NCBI GenBank assembly: GCA_031761405.1
Contig: JASEVX010000011.1
Coordinates: 24,632,174 to 24,696,173 of the forward strand
Reading direction: 5' to 3'
Source of the DNA: Serripes groenlandicus
Lineage: Eukaryota > Mollusca > Bivalvia > Cardiida > Cardiidae
Length of the DNA stretch: 64,000 nucleotides
Below, piece by piece: positions 1-10,603 of the stretch (positions within the stretch are counted from its first letter, which is position 1; every line of letters begins with the position of its first letter). The notes below the pieces were generated by a model. That model had not been told where the DNA came from. It saw nothing but the letters and a program-made list of their open reading frames with translations, and did not search any database. Both the position numbers and the translations under genes were made by a program.

Positions 1-25
1 AAGAGTTTTGAATATTTTGATACTT

Positions 26-158
26 AACCCTTCCCTCATACAACAATTCTGCAGCACACGACTTTGAACATATTTTAACAAAAAGTAGAAAATCTCTATA
101 ACTAAATGGATAACCTATGACTAAAAGTGGAAAACATTGTGGCAAAAGAAGAAATTGC
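26..158. mobile_element. Half copy of the TTAA MITE
   Basis: This begins TTAACCCTTCCCTCAT with CTGCAGCACACGAC and GGCAAAAGAAGAAATTGCTC, then stops at the central hairpin. It is bordered on both sides by a repeated TTTTGATACTTAA segment. Confidence 0.7.
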
Positions 159-329
159 TCGTTTCCTCATGTAATAAGAGTTTTAAATATTTTGATACTT
201 AAAAGGCAAACACTAATGATTTCATGTAAGCCAAACTAGTTACTAGCTGACTCACGTGAATCTGTATTGTTTGTAAACAAAACCTAAATATTGCCAATGG
301 CGCTGAAAAAAAAAATCAATGGTCAAATG

Positions 330-589
330 AGCCGTCCCGCGAGAAAACCAACAGTGTGAACTCTGCGTAAAGTATCGATCCGGATCAGCTTAAGCGTGCC
401 ATGCATGCTTACCCGGATAGACACTTTTCGCCTCCTGTGGATTTTCTGTTTCAGGAATCATTACTCTATACCTCTATCCCCCTGAGACGAAATGTGTCGG
501 CCCGGATCAGTCTGCGCGGACTGCGCAGGCTGATCTGGGTCGATACATTCCGCAGAGGCCATAATGTTGGTTTTCTCGCGGGACGGCTA
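330..589. mobile_element. Foldback MITE with AGCCGTCCC termini
   Basis: The termini AGCCGTCCCGCGAGAAAACC and its reverse complement bound about 260 bp. Internal inverted segments (GATCAGCCTGCGC type) make nested hairpins. The ORF within it (401-595) is a by-product. Confidence 0.85.
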
Positions 590-833
590 AAATAGGCTGA
601 ATCAATTACATAATAAATCATTTTCCAATAAAAAGCCTCTTTGAGGATATTAACATGATTTGCCTCATTAATTGTGTTGTAGTAGAAACAGCTAAACCAA
701 GCAGAGATGACAGTTATTTACTGCTCGCAGACAAAACATTATTCTTAATCTAGAGGGCGTACGGATGATTGATACTGCTCTGACAAAATGGAGACGTACA
801 CTAACCTGGAACTTCGCAGGTCGTAGAAAAAGT
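590..833. other. No gene seen
   Basis: AT-rich, non-repetitive by eye; no splice-supported ORF or RNA gene. Confidence 0.6.
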
Positions 834-1033
834 TCCAGTGTCAATGCGACATCCGTCATTCGTCTTCCACCAATGGGCTAAGTCTATGTGGAAAAGCAGT
901 CAGTTGCTTGGGAATATTGTTGTGTGGAGTACTGGTGTGAGAAAACCAGGAAATGCATGAGTAGGTGAACTGGCCGCCGTGATATAACTAAGAAATTGTT
1001 AAAAACGGCGTTAATCCCCAAACAATCAATCCA
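834..1033 (+). mobile_element. tRNA-derived SINE, 3' part
   Basis: The body GAGTACTGGTGTGAGAAAAC, the conserved CGTGATATAACT...AACGGCGTTAA segment and a CAATCAATC tail are present. The tRNA-like head is missing. Confidence 0.75.
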
Positions 1034-1069
1034 ATGATCAGTTTTTTCTTTGAGCATCATCTGTATCAT

Positions 1070-1275
1070 CCATTTCCCTATTACAGACGCTTTCTGACGC
1101 CTCTGCAGAAGACGAAGTTTGAAAACATATTGGCAAGAGGAATAATGAGCAATTCCTCCTTTTGTCACAGCGTTTTCAACTCTATTCAGTGTTTATTTTA
1201 TTTTTTATACATGGTTTTCATATTGTTGACTAAATGTATTTAAAGACGTCTGCTGCAGATTCGTTTTATGTTGTT
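1070..1275. mobile_element. Degenerate TTAA MITE
   Basis: ACGCTTTCTGACGCCTCTGC and GTCTGCTGCAGATTC arms are present around AATAATGAGCAATTCC. The terminal TTAACCCTTTCCC is eroded. Confidence 0.65.
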
Positions 1276-1861
1276 GGAAAGTCAGGTTTTTATCGGTTTT
1301 CTCAGAAAATTATCTGTTTAATTTTCATCTCGATTAAAGCTGTTGTAAAAACCATTAAATCACGATCAATCTTCAACTGAAATTACGACGTAGTTGTTGA
1401 TGTCTCATTTTCCCCTCCCAATCCAATTGTAATGGTCGGACACACTGTACAAACAGTATTACGTGGCGTGAAATGTGACAAGTTAATGGAAATTACTGAA
1501 TGATGTAACACAGTCAGTAAGACGGTGTAAATCGGTAAATCGGTGTTTACCCATATGGACCCACATACAAGAGATGACAATACAAGTGTACTTGGTGGAC
1601 GAGATTCAGAAAATGAATTCATTTGTTATTAAAAATGTTATTAGAATGAAGATCTTGTGTAAAGGGCTCGGAGCTTATTTCATTATCTACCATCCCTTAA
1701 TGCTAAGTCCGGAAGGTGGATGTGAGCAATGTCTCCGATTGCCAATACCCACATACAAGAGATAACAATATAATTAAAGAAAAATATCAGAATGAATATC
1801 TAGTTTAAAGAGGACAGATTTACTGATTGTATCGTGTTTTACTACGCTTTCAATACTTTTT

Positions 1862-2090
1862 CAGTTATATCACGACGTTTCCTGGGTAAGTTACCAATAC
1901 TACAGGTCCATTTATCCTGACACCAGCCAGTCACTCGTAAAGCTAACCCCGCAGCCCAGAGCGCCAAGAAGGCTAACAATTAATACCACTTGTAAAGTCT
2001 TTGGTATGCCCCTGTCGGAATCGAACCCACGCCCTCCCACTACCGAGGTGGACGTTCTACAACTTCACCACTGTTCAAAGCGGTCCAAAG
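1862..2090 (-). mobile_element. tRNA-derived SINE
   Basis: On minus, the tRNA-like head (B box at about 2017-2028) is followed by a body with the CTGGTGTCAGGATAAATGG segment and the CGTGATATAACTG element. The tail repeat is absent. Confidence 0.7.
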
Positions 2091-2340
2091 GGGTCAGTCA
2101 GACGTAAGGCTTATTTCATTCTCTGCCATCCCTAATTCCTAAGCGCCGAAGGTCGATGTGAGTAATTTCTCCATTTGCCACAATGTTTCAAACTCTAATA
2201 AATAATATCTACAGATCTATCATATTTCTGCATAGATGTGTTCAAAGTCGTCTGCTGCAGATTTCCTGCATGTGGGGAAGAGGGTTTTCAATTTCTGTGG
2301 ATTTCCCCCCGTTTGCCAGAGACTTCCTGGATGCCTGTTC

Positions 2341-2351
2341 GATTGATTGAT

Positions 2352-2400
<49 letters not shown>

Positions 2401-2665
2401 TGTTGGTGCATAACGCCGTTTTCAACAATTGTTCAGTTATATCACGACCTTTCCTGGGTAAGTTGCAAGTACTACAGATCCATTTATCCTGACACCAGCC
2501 AGTCAGTCGTAATGCTAACCCCGCAACCCTGCCCGCCAAAGAGTGCAGCCATTACTACCATTTTTAAAAGTATTTTGTGTCATCCGGCCGGGTATCGAAC
2601 CCACGACCGCCCGCACCCGATGCGGACTCTCTACCATTACGTCATCGATATGAGGATGTCTAAAG
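2341..2665 (-). mobile_element. tRNA-derived SINE, nearly complete
   Basis: The head on minus has GGGTTCGATACCCGGCCGG as B box. The body has CTGGTGTCAGGATAAATG, then CGTGATATAACTG and AACGGCGTTA, then a tail of about 15 (CAAT) units at 2341-2400. Confidence 0.85.
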
Positions 2666-3239
2666 GGCTCGGAAGTACATGGGGCTTATTTCATTCTCTA
2701 TCATCCCTAAATGCTAAGTCCCGATGGTCGATGTAAATAAATTGTCCATTTACCACAATGCTTTCAACTCTAGTTCATAATTCTACTTTCCTTTACAGAA
2801 TAAATCCATAGGTCTGCCTAGATGTTTTCAAATTCGTCTGCTGCAGATTTCTTGCAGGTTGAGAAGGGTTTACAGTGTTTGTGTTTATTTTCAAGTTTAA
2901 AGACCATATGTGAACAAAGACCAGATTGTTCTCTTCCCATAGGTACTAGTATTTAAACACAGATTGGTGGAATGTATATGTAAAAGTATTTTAACAGTTG
3001 TATGGTGCTAAATAAATATATATAGAAATGTTTTCCCGATGGTCGGAATCGAACCAGCGACACTTATTTCACGCAAAGCCCCATACCACAACTGACAGCA
3101 TTTAAAATGTCAAATGGGTCTAAAATTAAATGAATAATTGTGGTTATTTAAACAACTGAAGGTCTTTATTAAAAAATCCTGAATGTTTATATTAAAAAAA
3201 AAATGAATGTAAAAAACTGACTGTTTTTATCAAAAAGAC

Positions 3240-3330
3240 TCCCGCGAACCGGATTTGAACCAGTGACCTAGAGATGACAGTGAACATATACCTCTACAGT
3301 CTCCCGCTCTACCAACTGAGCTATCACGGG
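3240..3330 (-). tRNA. tRNA-Tyr(GTA) with 18-nt intron, copy 1
   Basis: The 7-bp acceptor stem CCCGTGA/TCGCGGG, the D arm GCTCAGTTGGTAGAGC, the anticodon loop CTGTAGA and the T loop TTCAAAT are intact. The 18-nt intron follows the base 3' to the anticodon, as in animal tRNA-Tyr genes. Without the intron the tRNA is 73 nt. A T5 run just downstream is a Pol III terminator. Confidence 0.95.
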
Positions 3331-3442
3331 ATAAGATATGAAGGTTTATAACGCAATTAAGATTACATATTTCTAGTATCTATATTAGGTCATGTCAATT
3401 GCTGTACAGGTTTACCTCACATAAGTCATGATTCACGGCGTA

Positions 3443-3673
3443 TTAACCCGTTCCCTCATATAGACACTTTCTGACGCCTGCACAGCAGACGACTTTTGAA
3501 ATCATTGTGGAAAAATAAAAAATTGCTCAAACGAGCAATGTCTCCTTTTGTCAAATTGTTTTCAAATCTTTTAATAATTAATTAAACCCTTATTTATGGA
3601 GATTTTTCATGTCTTTGTATATATGACTTGGAAGTCGTCTGTTGTGGATTTATTGAATGTGGGAAAGGGTTAA
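3443..3673. mobile_element. TTAA MITE in tRNA-Tyr unit 1
   Basis: TTAACCCGTTCCC and GGGAAAGGGTTAA ends bound the copy, with the central hairpin ATTGCTCAAACGAGCAAT. Confidence 0.85.
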
Positions 3674-3821
3674 CAGAACATGTTTGTCTCGAATTCACCC
3701 CTAACACTCTCTTGGACACTGAGTGTTTGCATCGTAGACATGGCCTCGAAAGCATTGATTCATGAGATATAGGTATATATATTTGAAAATGTGTTAAAAT
3801 TATTATACTTATGCATATATA

Positions 3822-3893
3822 TCCAATGTGATCTACTGGTAAGGATTTCCAATTTCCACCCAGACGGCCCGGGTTCGATTCCCGGCATCGGAA
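3822..3893 (+). pseudogene. tRNA-Glu pseudogene (anticodon position reads TCC)
   Basis: The 3' half (CCGGGTTCGATTCCCGG and CATCGGAA) matches the tRNA-Glu genes elsewhere in the window. The 5' half is decayed: the acceptor stem has one mismatch, the anticodon stem is broken, and the anticodon position reads TCC instead of TTC. It is inferred to be non-functional. Confidence 0.8.
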
Positions 3894-4216
3894 TTATTGT
3901 TTGGACATATATTTATACGACGACAATTTTAGGTTCAAATCTTAATATTTATGTTTTCATTATTTAGATTTAGAGAATAATGAAAACATGAATATTAACA
4001 TAATGATGTTCAAGCCTGATGTATACATGACCGGGAAAAGCGAGTAAAAACAACAACAACAACAACACTAATAAAATGGGGAATAACAAAACCCGGCAGA
4101 AAGTGAATATTGATTGTCTATGAATTTATCCGGTTTACCGATTAGCCGGCTAGGCCTAAAATTAAATAAATGATTGTAGTTATTAAAAAAAACCTGAATG
4201 TTTTTATCAAAAAGAC

Positions 4217-4307
4217 TCCCGCGAACCGGATTTGAACCAGTGACCTAGAGATGACAGTGAACATATACCTCTACAGTCTCCCGCTCTACCAACTGAGCTA
4301 TCACGGG
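4217..4307 (-). tRNA. tRNA-Tyr(GTA) with intron, copy 2
   Basis: The sequence is identical in layout to copy 1, including the intron, and has the same T-run terminator. It lies in the second tandem unit, 977 bp from copy 1. Confidence 0.95.
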
Positions 4308-4420
4308 ATACGTTAATACAGGTTTATAACGCAATTAAGTTTACATATTTCTAGTATCTATATTAGGTCATGTCAATTGCTGTACAGGTTTACCTCACAT
4401 AAGTCATGATTCACGGCGTA

Positions 4421-4651
4421 TTAACCCGTTCCCTCATATAGACACTTTCTGACGCCTGCATAGCAGACGACTTTTGAAATCATTGTGGAAAAATAAAAAA
4501 TTGCTCAAACGAGCAATGTCTCCTTTTGTCAAATTGTTTTCAAATCTTTTAATAATTAATTAAACCCTTATTTATGGAGATTTTTCATGTCTTTGTATAT
4601 ATGACTTGGAAGTCGTCTGTTGTGGATTTATTGAATGTGGGAAAGGGTTAA
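4421..4651. mobile_element. TTAA MITE in tRNA-Tyr unit 2
   Basis: This is nearly identical to the copy at 3443, so it was duplicated with the unit rather than independently inserted. Confidence 0.85.
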
Positions 4652-4800
4652 CAGAACATGTTTGTCTCGAATTCACCCCTAACACTCTCTTGGACACTGA
4701 TTGTTTGAGTCGTAGACATGGCCTCGAAAGCATTTGATTCATGAGATATAAGTATATATATTTGAAAATGTGTTAAAATTATTATACTTATGCATATATA

Positions 4801-4872
4801 TCCAATGTGATCTACTGGTAAGGATTTCCAATTTCCACCCATACGGTCCGGGTTCGATTCCCGGCATCGGAA
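4801..4872 (+). pseudogene. tRNA-Glu pseudogene, second tandem copy
   Basis: This carries the same decayed 5' half and TCC anticodon position as the copy at 3822, with extra changes in the variable/T arm. It was evidently duplicated together with the flanking tRNA-Tyr. The third tandem unit has lost this pseudogene. Confidence 0.8.
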
Positions 4873-5111
4873 TTATTGTTTGGACATATATTTATACGAC
4901 GACAATTTTAGGTTCAAATTTTAATATTTATGTTTTCATTATTTAGATTTAGAGAATAATGAAAACATGAATATTAACATAAGGATGTTCAAGCCTGATG
5001 TATACATGACCGGAAAAAGCGAGTAAAAACAACAACAACACTAATAAAAAGGGGAATTAAATAAATGATTGTAGTTATTAAAAAAAACCTGAATGTTTTT
5101 ATCAAAAAGAC

Positions 5112-5202
5112 TCCCGCGAACCGGATTTGAACCAGTGACCTAGAGATGACAGTGAACATATACCTCTACAGTCTCCCGCTCTACCAACTGAGCTATCACG
5201 GG
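5112..5202 (-). tRNA. tRNA-Tyr(GTA) with intron, copy 3
   Basis: All arms are intact with the same intron. It lies in the third tandem unit, 895 bp from copy 2. The T-run terminator is present. Confidence 0.95.
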
Positions 5203-5314
5203 ATAAGGTAATACAAGTTTATAACGCAATTAAGATTACATATTTCTAGTATCTATATTAGGTCATGTCAATTGCTGTACACATTTACCTCACATAAGCA
5301 TAATTTACGGCGTT

Positions 5315-5543
5315 TTAACCCGTTCCCTCATAAAGACGCTTTCTGACGCGTGCACAGCTGACGACTTTTGAAATCATTGTGGCAAAAGTAGAAATTTCTC
5401 AAATCAAGCAATGTCTCCTTTTTTTCACATTGTTTTCAAATATTTTAATAATTAAACCTTTATTTATGGGGATTTTTCATGTCTTTGTATATATGACTTG
5501 GAAGTCGTCTGTTGTGGATTTATTGAATGTGGGAAAGGGTTAA
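5315..5543. mobile_element. TTAA MITE in tRNA-Tyr unit 3
   Basis: TTAA-bounded copy; the hairpin is altered (TCTCAAATCAAGCAATG), making the stem imperfect. Confidence 0.85.
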
Positions 5544-5989
5544 CAGAACATGTTTATCTCGAATTCACCCCTAACACTCTCTTGGACACTGATTGTTTGC
5601 ATCGTAGACATGGCCTCGAAAGCATATTGATTTATGAGATATAGATATATATATATTAGAAAAATGTGTTAAAATTATTATACTTATGCATTTATCACAT
5701 AAATACCCTTATTTTCAAGTTGAGAACAAATCACGGAACAACGATATCCAACATGTGTGATATCAAAAACACGTCATACACGCGACTACTGATGACGTCA
5801 TTTTGACATTTATCTTTATTATGTTTATTGTTAATAAAACATTGGTTTTTTTTTTCTTCTTATTCAAAAATGATGAGGACTACTTTTTTATGCGGTAAAT
5901 CACAAGTTCTCATGAAGAAAAGGTTATTCGGTCTTTGTTTTGATGTTGTCAATATTTTTCATTAAAACACACTGTTTAGGTGATAAAAA

Positions 5990-6140
5990 GAATCCATCAC
6001 TCGTTTTTCTTTGGAGAAGATTTCTTAAATTCGTCTCGAAAAAGAGAGTTATTAACCTCGCCAAGAGGCTCGGTTAATAACCGTCTTTTTCTAGACGCAT
6101 TTAAGAAATCTTGATCTCCAAAGAAAACTCATGATGGATC
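5990..6140. mobile_element. Foldback element of ~150 bp
   Basis: The arms GAATCCATCACTCG...TTTCTTTGG and CCAAAGAAA...GATGGATCC are inverted and run almost to the middle (GTTATTAACC / GGTTAATAAC) with a CAAG-type loop. Confidence 0.8.
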
Positions 6141-6275
6141 CTATATATATCCGATGTGGTGAATATTGATTGTCTATGAATTTATCCGGTTTACTGAATA
6201 GCCGGTTAGGCCTAAAATTAAATAAATGGTCGTGGTTATTTAAAATAAAACTGAAAGATTTTTTAGAAAAAAACC

Positions 6276-6366
6276 TCCCGCGAACCGGATTTGAACCAGT
6301 GACCTAGAGATGACAGCGATAGTGAACTTCTACAGTCTCCCGCTCTACCAACTGAGCTATCACGGG
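6276..6366 (-). tRNA. tRNA-Tyr(GTA) with a diverged intron, copy 4
   Basis: The mature tRNA sequence matches copies 1-3, but the 18-nt intron differs (AGTTCACTATCGCTG core), so the exons are conserved while the intron has drifted. The downstream T7 run is a strong terminator. Its flanks only partly match the other units. Confidence 0.94.
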
Positions 6367-6510
6367 GATATACATACTAATATTAAGTGACAATAAAAAA
6401 AATTATATATATATTGTAAACGTATTTAACGTTCTACATTATCTATATAAATAATGATGATTAATATGTCTAACCAAAGGTCAATATAGCTATATCATTT
6501 ACCCTTTTCT

Positions 6511-6766
6511 ACGGCAGCTCTAAAGGGACACACACATTTTTATAAAATACATACGATTTTTTTTTTTATCTCGTGCGCACGAGATACTAAGTCGTGGTAA
6601 CGAGATAAGTATCTCGTGCGCACGAGATACTAAGTCGTGCGAACGAGATACTATCTCGTGCGCACGAGATAAAAATCGTATGTAATTTGTAAAAATGTGT
6701 GCGCACGAGATAAAAAAAATCGTATGTAATTTATAAAAATGTGTTTGTGCCCTTTAGAGCTGCCGT
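6511..6766. mobile_element. TIR element with internal CTCGTGCGCACGAG palindromes
   Basis: ACGGCAGCTCTAAAGGG and CCCTTTAGAGCTGCCGT form the termini and inverted homology extends about 50 bp. The interior has three perfect ATCTCGTGCGCACGAGAT palindromes and two near-versions. Confidence 0.85.
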
Positions 6767-6857
6767 TCTTTTCTTATATCACACGATTTCTTTTGTCTTA
6801 TACACGATCATTCGCCATTTGATATATATATAAGACGCGTATAAATTTTAAAAAGAT

Positions 6858-7105
6858 TGATTGATTGATTGAAGTTTAACGCCGTTTTCAACAATTCCTC
6901 AGTTATATCACGGCGGCCAGTTCACCTACTCATGCATTCCCTGGTTTTCTCACACCAGTACTCCGCACAACAATCTACCCAAGCAACTGGCTGCTTTTCC
7001 ACATAGACTTAACCCATTGGTGGAAGACGAATGACGCAGGTCGCATTGACTTTTGTCAATCGTCGGAAAGAAAGTTGGCCGAGCCGGGATTTCAAAAAGA
7101 AGAAT
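6858..7105 (-). mobile_element. tRNA-derived SINE, head truncated
   Basis: (CAAT)n tail, AACGGCGTTAAAC, CGTGATATAACTG and GAGTACTGGTGTGAGAAAAC are in order on minus. The head stops at CCCGGCTCGGCC. Confidence 0.8.
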
Positions 7106-7141
7106 TAAAACTAGCTACTGTTATATGGATCAGAAATCATG

Positions 7142-7392
7142 CGGTCATATATCACTGCGGCGAATTCACGTACCAATGGATTTCCTGGTTTTCTCATACC
7201 AACAGTATTCCACACAACAGTCTTGCCAAGCAATTGGCTAGTTTTCCACACATCCCGTAAGTCAAATGAGTTATGTCGAGTGCCGCCTGTCGCATTGACG
7301 TCAGAAAGAATGCTGGCCGAGCTCGGCTTCGAACTCACAACCCCTGGATTGACAGCCCGTGTCGCTACCGACAGAGCTACCGGGGCGTGGTG
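7142..7392 (-). mobile_element. tRNA-derived SINE with intact head, tail missing
   Basis: The head is on minus from about 7385: GGTAGCTCTGTCGGTAGCG (A box) and GTGAGTTCGAAGCC (B box). The body matches the copy at 6858. Confidence 0.78.
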
Positions 7393-7615
7393 TAACGTGA
7401 TTTGAATGTATGCATGCACATACACATATGTTGACTGCATCCATAGTCTTTTCATTTCAATATAACTAACAATGTGCAGGAGTGTTGGCCTGTTCGACAA
7501 ATACGGCTAAATGTTCGACCCAATTGATAACCATACATACGAGAGGCATGTCTGCAGAGACCTACGTGTATTTCACATATAATCAAATGCCCACTCTTAT
7601 AACGCGGAAGTAGCT

Positions 7616-7893
7616 GGCTCCAATTCCACCAACATTACTTAGCGCTAAGTATTTCTTAAATACTTAAAGGCATATTTCATCATTTTTGTTTTCATTATGA
7701 AATTGCTTAAAGATTTAATTTCTTAACAAGTAATGTTGGTCAGCAACGTAACTATTTATATCAACTTGTTATTCACTTAAAAACATCACACCATTCATGA
7801 TTTACAAAATATTAGAAAAACAAAGATGACGAAATATGCTTTTAAGTATTCAAGTATGACTTAACGCTAAGTATCGTTGGTGGAATTGGACCC
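7616..7893. mobile_element. TIR element, ~280 bp
   Basis: GGCTCCAATTCCACCAACAT and the mirror of GGGTCCAATTCCACCAACGA bound it. Inverted homology continues about 75 bp through TTAGCGCTAAGT and GGCATATTTCATCAT. No ORF is present. Confidence 0.85.
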
Positions 7894-8124
7894 TGGACAT
7901 CTAAGAATCTAGAAAAGTGGTGGGTTGTAAGCAAGATAGACAATTTATATTCATAGTAGTAAATTATGCGTTAATACACGCCTGTGCCTGTTTGAAAGTG
8001 TTAAATTCACCTGTAATAAAATACAATAATTATTGCTTAAACATTTGTTTATTTGTTTGTTTTTATTTACCGTCGCCCTGTAGAATTATTTGTTTGGCGA
8101 GCAGACAAAGTTAGATACTAGGGA

Positions 8125-8345
8125 GTCCGGCTCTTTCCGAATATACCCCCTTGGTTCTTTGACGTGTCCCGGTGTAGCACCGATACACGCGAGGTTTCTG
8201 TTCCGGGAAAGGGTCAGGACTTAACCTCTAGCTGAGTGAGAGATGCTTAAGAGCACCCCTTTCCCCCTTAAATTCCCAGAACCGGGGATTGAACCCCATA
8301 CCTCTGGATTGACAATACAGTTTGTTAACAACTGTATAACCCACC
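8125..8345 (-). mobile_element. SINE-like element with tRNA-like head, different body
   Basis: The B-box-like GGGGTTCAATCCCCGG on minus lies near 8283-8298. The body includes CGTGTATCGGTGCTACACCG, a small hairpin. The family differs from the CGTGATATAACT SINEs. Confidence 0.55.
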
Positions 8346-8599
8346 AATCAGGAATTCGCTCAATAAACAGTTAAAGATGGTTAATTCAAACATTAACATA
8401 TATATTGATTTAATGAATTTTAAAGCCATTTAAAATGTTTTTTAATTATATCACGGTATCAACTGCACCTGTCCACGTATTTCCTGGTTTCCACTTACCA
8501 GTAATACACACAACTATCTCTAATCATATATATAGTCTAAGGTGGAAGAGGAATAACAGCGCTGCGCACAATGCAGTTAAGCAATCGTCGAAAACCCAA

Positions 8600-8885
8600 C
8601 CGATTCGGTCTTGTAGTGGTAGAGCGTCCGCATCAGGTTCGAGAGGTCGTGGGTTCGATCCCCGTGCGGGTTTAAACCAAAGACTTTATACATGGAAGTA
8701 ATGGCTGCCCTCCTTGGCGTTCAGGGTTGCGATGTTAGCACTACGACTGACTGGCTGGTATACGAAGAAAAGGACCAGGAGAACAGGTTACATACCCAGG
8801 ACACGCCGTGATATAACTGGAAAGCGGCGAGAAACACTACCAAACAATCGAAACACTACCAAACAATCGAAACAAACAATGGCAA
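8600..8885 (+). mobile_element. tRNA-derived SINE
   Basis: The head GTAGTGGTAGAGCGTCCGC is followed by B box GTGGGTTCGATCCCCG. The body has CTGACTGGCTGGTATACG and the 3' element CGTGATATAACTGGAAAGCGGCG. The tail is AAACAATCG repeats. Confidence 0.82.
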
Positions 8886-8889
8886 CACA

Positions 8890-9857
8890 TCAATTGCTAT
8901 TGAGAAATACGCGGTCTACTAGGCCGTTCAGTGAAATATTCCGTTAGTCAACGGTAAAAAATCCACCAATCAAATTACAGCTGCTGTTAATTCCTAAAAT
9001 GTGATTGGTGGCTTCGCGTACTGTTAGCTACGTGACAGTTTCACGAACGCAGTTGAGATCTGTCTGTGTGTCTGCGCCTCATGCTCTTAATCTTTGGGGT
9101 TTTTTTGCAGCGAGGATCATTGCTTGGTTGTTTTCAATGGGTTTTGTCTATGACGTGGCCCAAACAAGTGCCGGCGAATGGTAATTATCGACGCCTATCT
9201 TACGTAGAACTGCGCAATTTATTTCCAATTAAGTTTGGCGAAATTGCAAGTTCCCGACAGCGAGCTCACACGTTAACTCGTAGGTTATCTCGCGAGAATT
9301 GAAATGGCGTCACGTGATGACGCAATGTCTACAGAAACCGTTTAAATTAAGTACTAATTTTAGGTTTGTACTTGTTTCTAATTATGTTCTATTCCACAGG
9401 TTGTTTGTACATAGAAATGAACCCTTTTTCATTGTATGACCTATTTCGTTATTGATTGAGGTTTTCTGTCTGGGGTATTGTTTTTTTTTATTATTTGAAT
9501 CAGCTTCAAAGTTCCAAGTGCGATCTTTATTATTACTTGTAAAGCAAAAGAAATAAAACTGCACGTATGTGATATAATTGCAAACTCACCAATCAACCTA
9601 ACACGTTCCCACAAGATAAGCTATTCTTCTTTTTCAAAATGATTTTTCTTTATTTTAGTATTTATTTCTTCTATGTACAGGAAAGGGTTGTCACCGTGTA
9701 GATATAAACTTATAATACTGAATTCGGATTTCTAATTGAATAGCGGCTTGTTTAAGATGTGTGATGTCTCACGGCGAATGGCCAAGCGATATTTTACCCT
9801 TTTCATGTGAACTTCTCCATCGTTTGTCAAACTTTTCCGGCTGTCTGTCTGTCTGTT
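8890..9857. other. No gene seen
   Basis: Mixed-composition unique sequence. The ORF at 9066-9302 (78 codons) has no recognisable domain and no flanking gene structure. A T9 run is near 9481. Confidence 0.5.
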
Positions 9858-9990
9858 TGTTTGTTTGTAAAGCGACGCTCCACAGCCCAAACCGACGGGC
9901 CGATTCCGATGAAACTTGGTGAACAGGTGCCGTACGGGCTCAGGGTGTGCGCGTTTGAGTTTCATTGCTAAGGACCCACAACCAAGGCGA
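9858..9990. repeat. Dispersed repeat (GATGAAACTTGGTG type)
   Basis: CAGCCCAAACCGACGGGCCG and GATGAAACTTGGTGAACAGG are shared in inverted orientation with 59285-59440 and 60300-60480. A CTGT/TTTG simple repeat adjoins it. Family identity is unknown. Confidence 0.75.
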
Positions 9991-10224
9991 ATCACAAGTT
10001 GCCTACCGGCTTGTCACACTCTCTCTGTCAAATGGCGAAAATTCGATCATGTGTAATCACAATATACAGATTCAGCTCATAATAAGCACGAAATTGAGTA
10101 ATTGCAAGTACTGATAAAGAAATAATTAGGAATCTTTCAATGTTTATCTTTTATGCCTCGAAGAAGAGAACAGTTGAAATTAAGTTAGTTTCAAACCATA
10201 ACAACACATGATGTAATTATTGTT

Positions 10225-10297
10225 ATGTAGTTTATATGTATGTATATGGGCCGGTGGCCTTGTAATACAATAAAAAAAAATGAATTGAATTGACATG
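10225..10297 (+). other. Possible LINE-like 3' tail
   Basis: GGGCCGGTGGCCTTGTAATA is followed by an AATAAA-like run and TGAATTGAATTG. The form suits a non-LTR retroelement end, but nothing coding lies upstream. Confidence 0.35.
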
Positions 10298-10435
10298 TTA
10301 CAGGTGAATATCTTAAAATGCTAGAAATAAAAACTTGAAATAGACAAAAATGGATATGTAGATTTAAAAGACAATTCCCACAGTATAAGAAAATACGGAA
10401 AACAGAGGCATATTCAATTATAAGTTCATCTTTAA

Positions 10436-10550
10436 CAGAAATGCGTTATGGCCGCAATTGTTGGGAATAGAAGAAAGCTATACTGTTAACAGAAATGTTT
10501 TATAATCGCACTTGTTGGGCAGAGATGAAAGCTTAACTGTTATAGAGAGA
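10436..10550. repeat. Two tandem ~57-bp repeats
   Basis: TAACAGAAATG...TTGTTGGG...AAAGCTA/TAACTGT occurs twice back to back. Confidence 0.75.
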
Positions 10551-10603
10551 AAGTGACAGATCTTGCATCGGTTTGGCGAAAGGTGCAGACCGGTTAACAG
10601 TTA

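Larger units (their letters stand above)
3120..5690. repeat. Three tandem units (~0.9-1 kb) carrying tRNA-Tyr and TTAA MITE
   Basis: Each unit has the same order: tRNA-Tyr on minus, an AT-rich spacer, a TTAA MITE (3443, 4421, 5315), then text containing CACCCCTAACACTCTCTTGG. The first two also have the tRNA-Glu relic and a CAACAACAA run. The units start near 3120, 4155 and 5055. The third is shortened after about 5690. Confidence 0.85.

Noticed and set aside
401..595. 64-codon ORF
   Set aside because: Lies wholly inside an AGCCGTCCC-type MITE; the frame is a by-product of the inverted repeats.
2220..2539. ORFs with INQS repeats
   Set aside because: Translation of the (CAAT)n SINE tail.
8606..8672. 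Candidate tRNA gene (TAGTGGTAGAGCGTCCGC with GGGTTCGATCCCCG)
   Set aside because: It continues into the SINE body and the stems do not form a cloverleaf; it is a SINE head.
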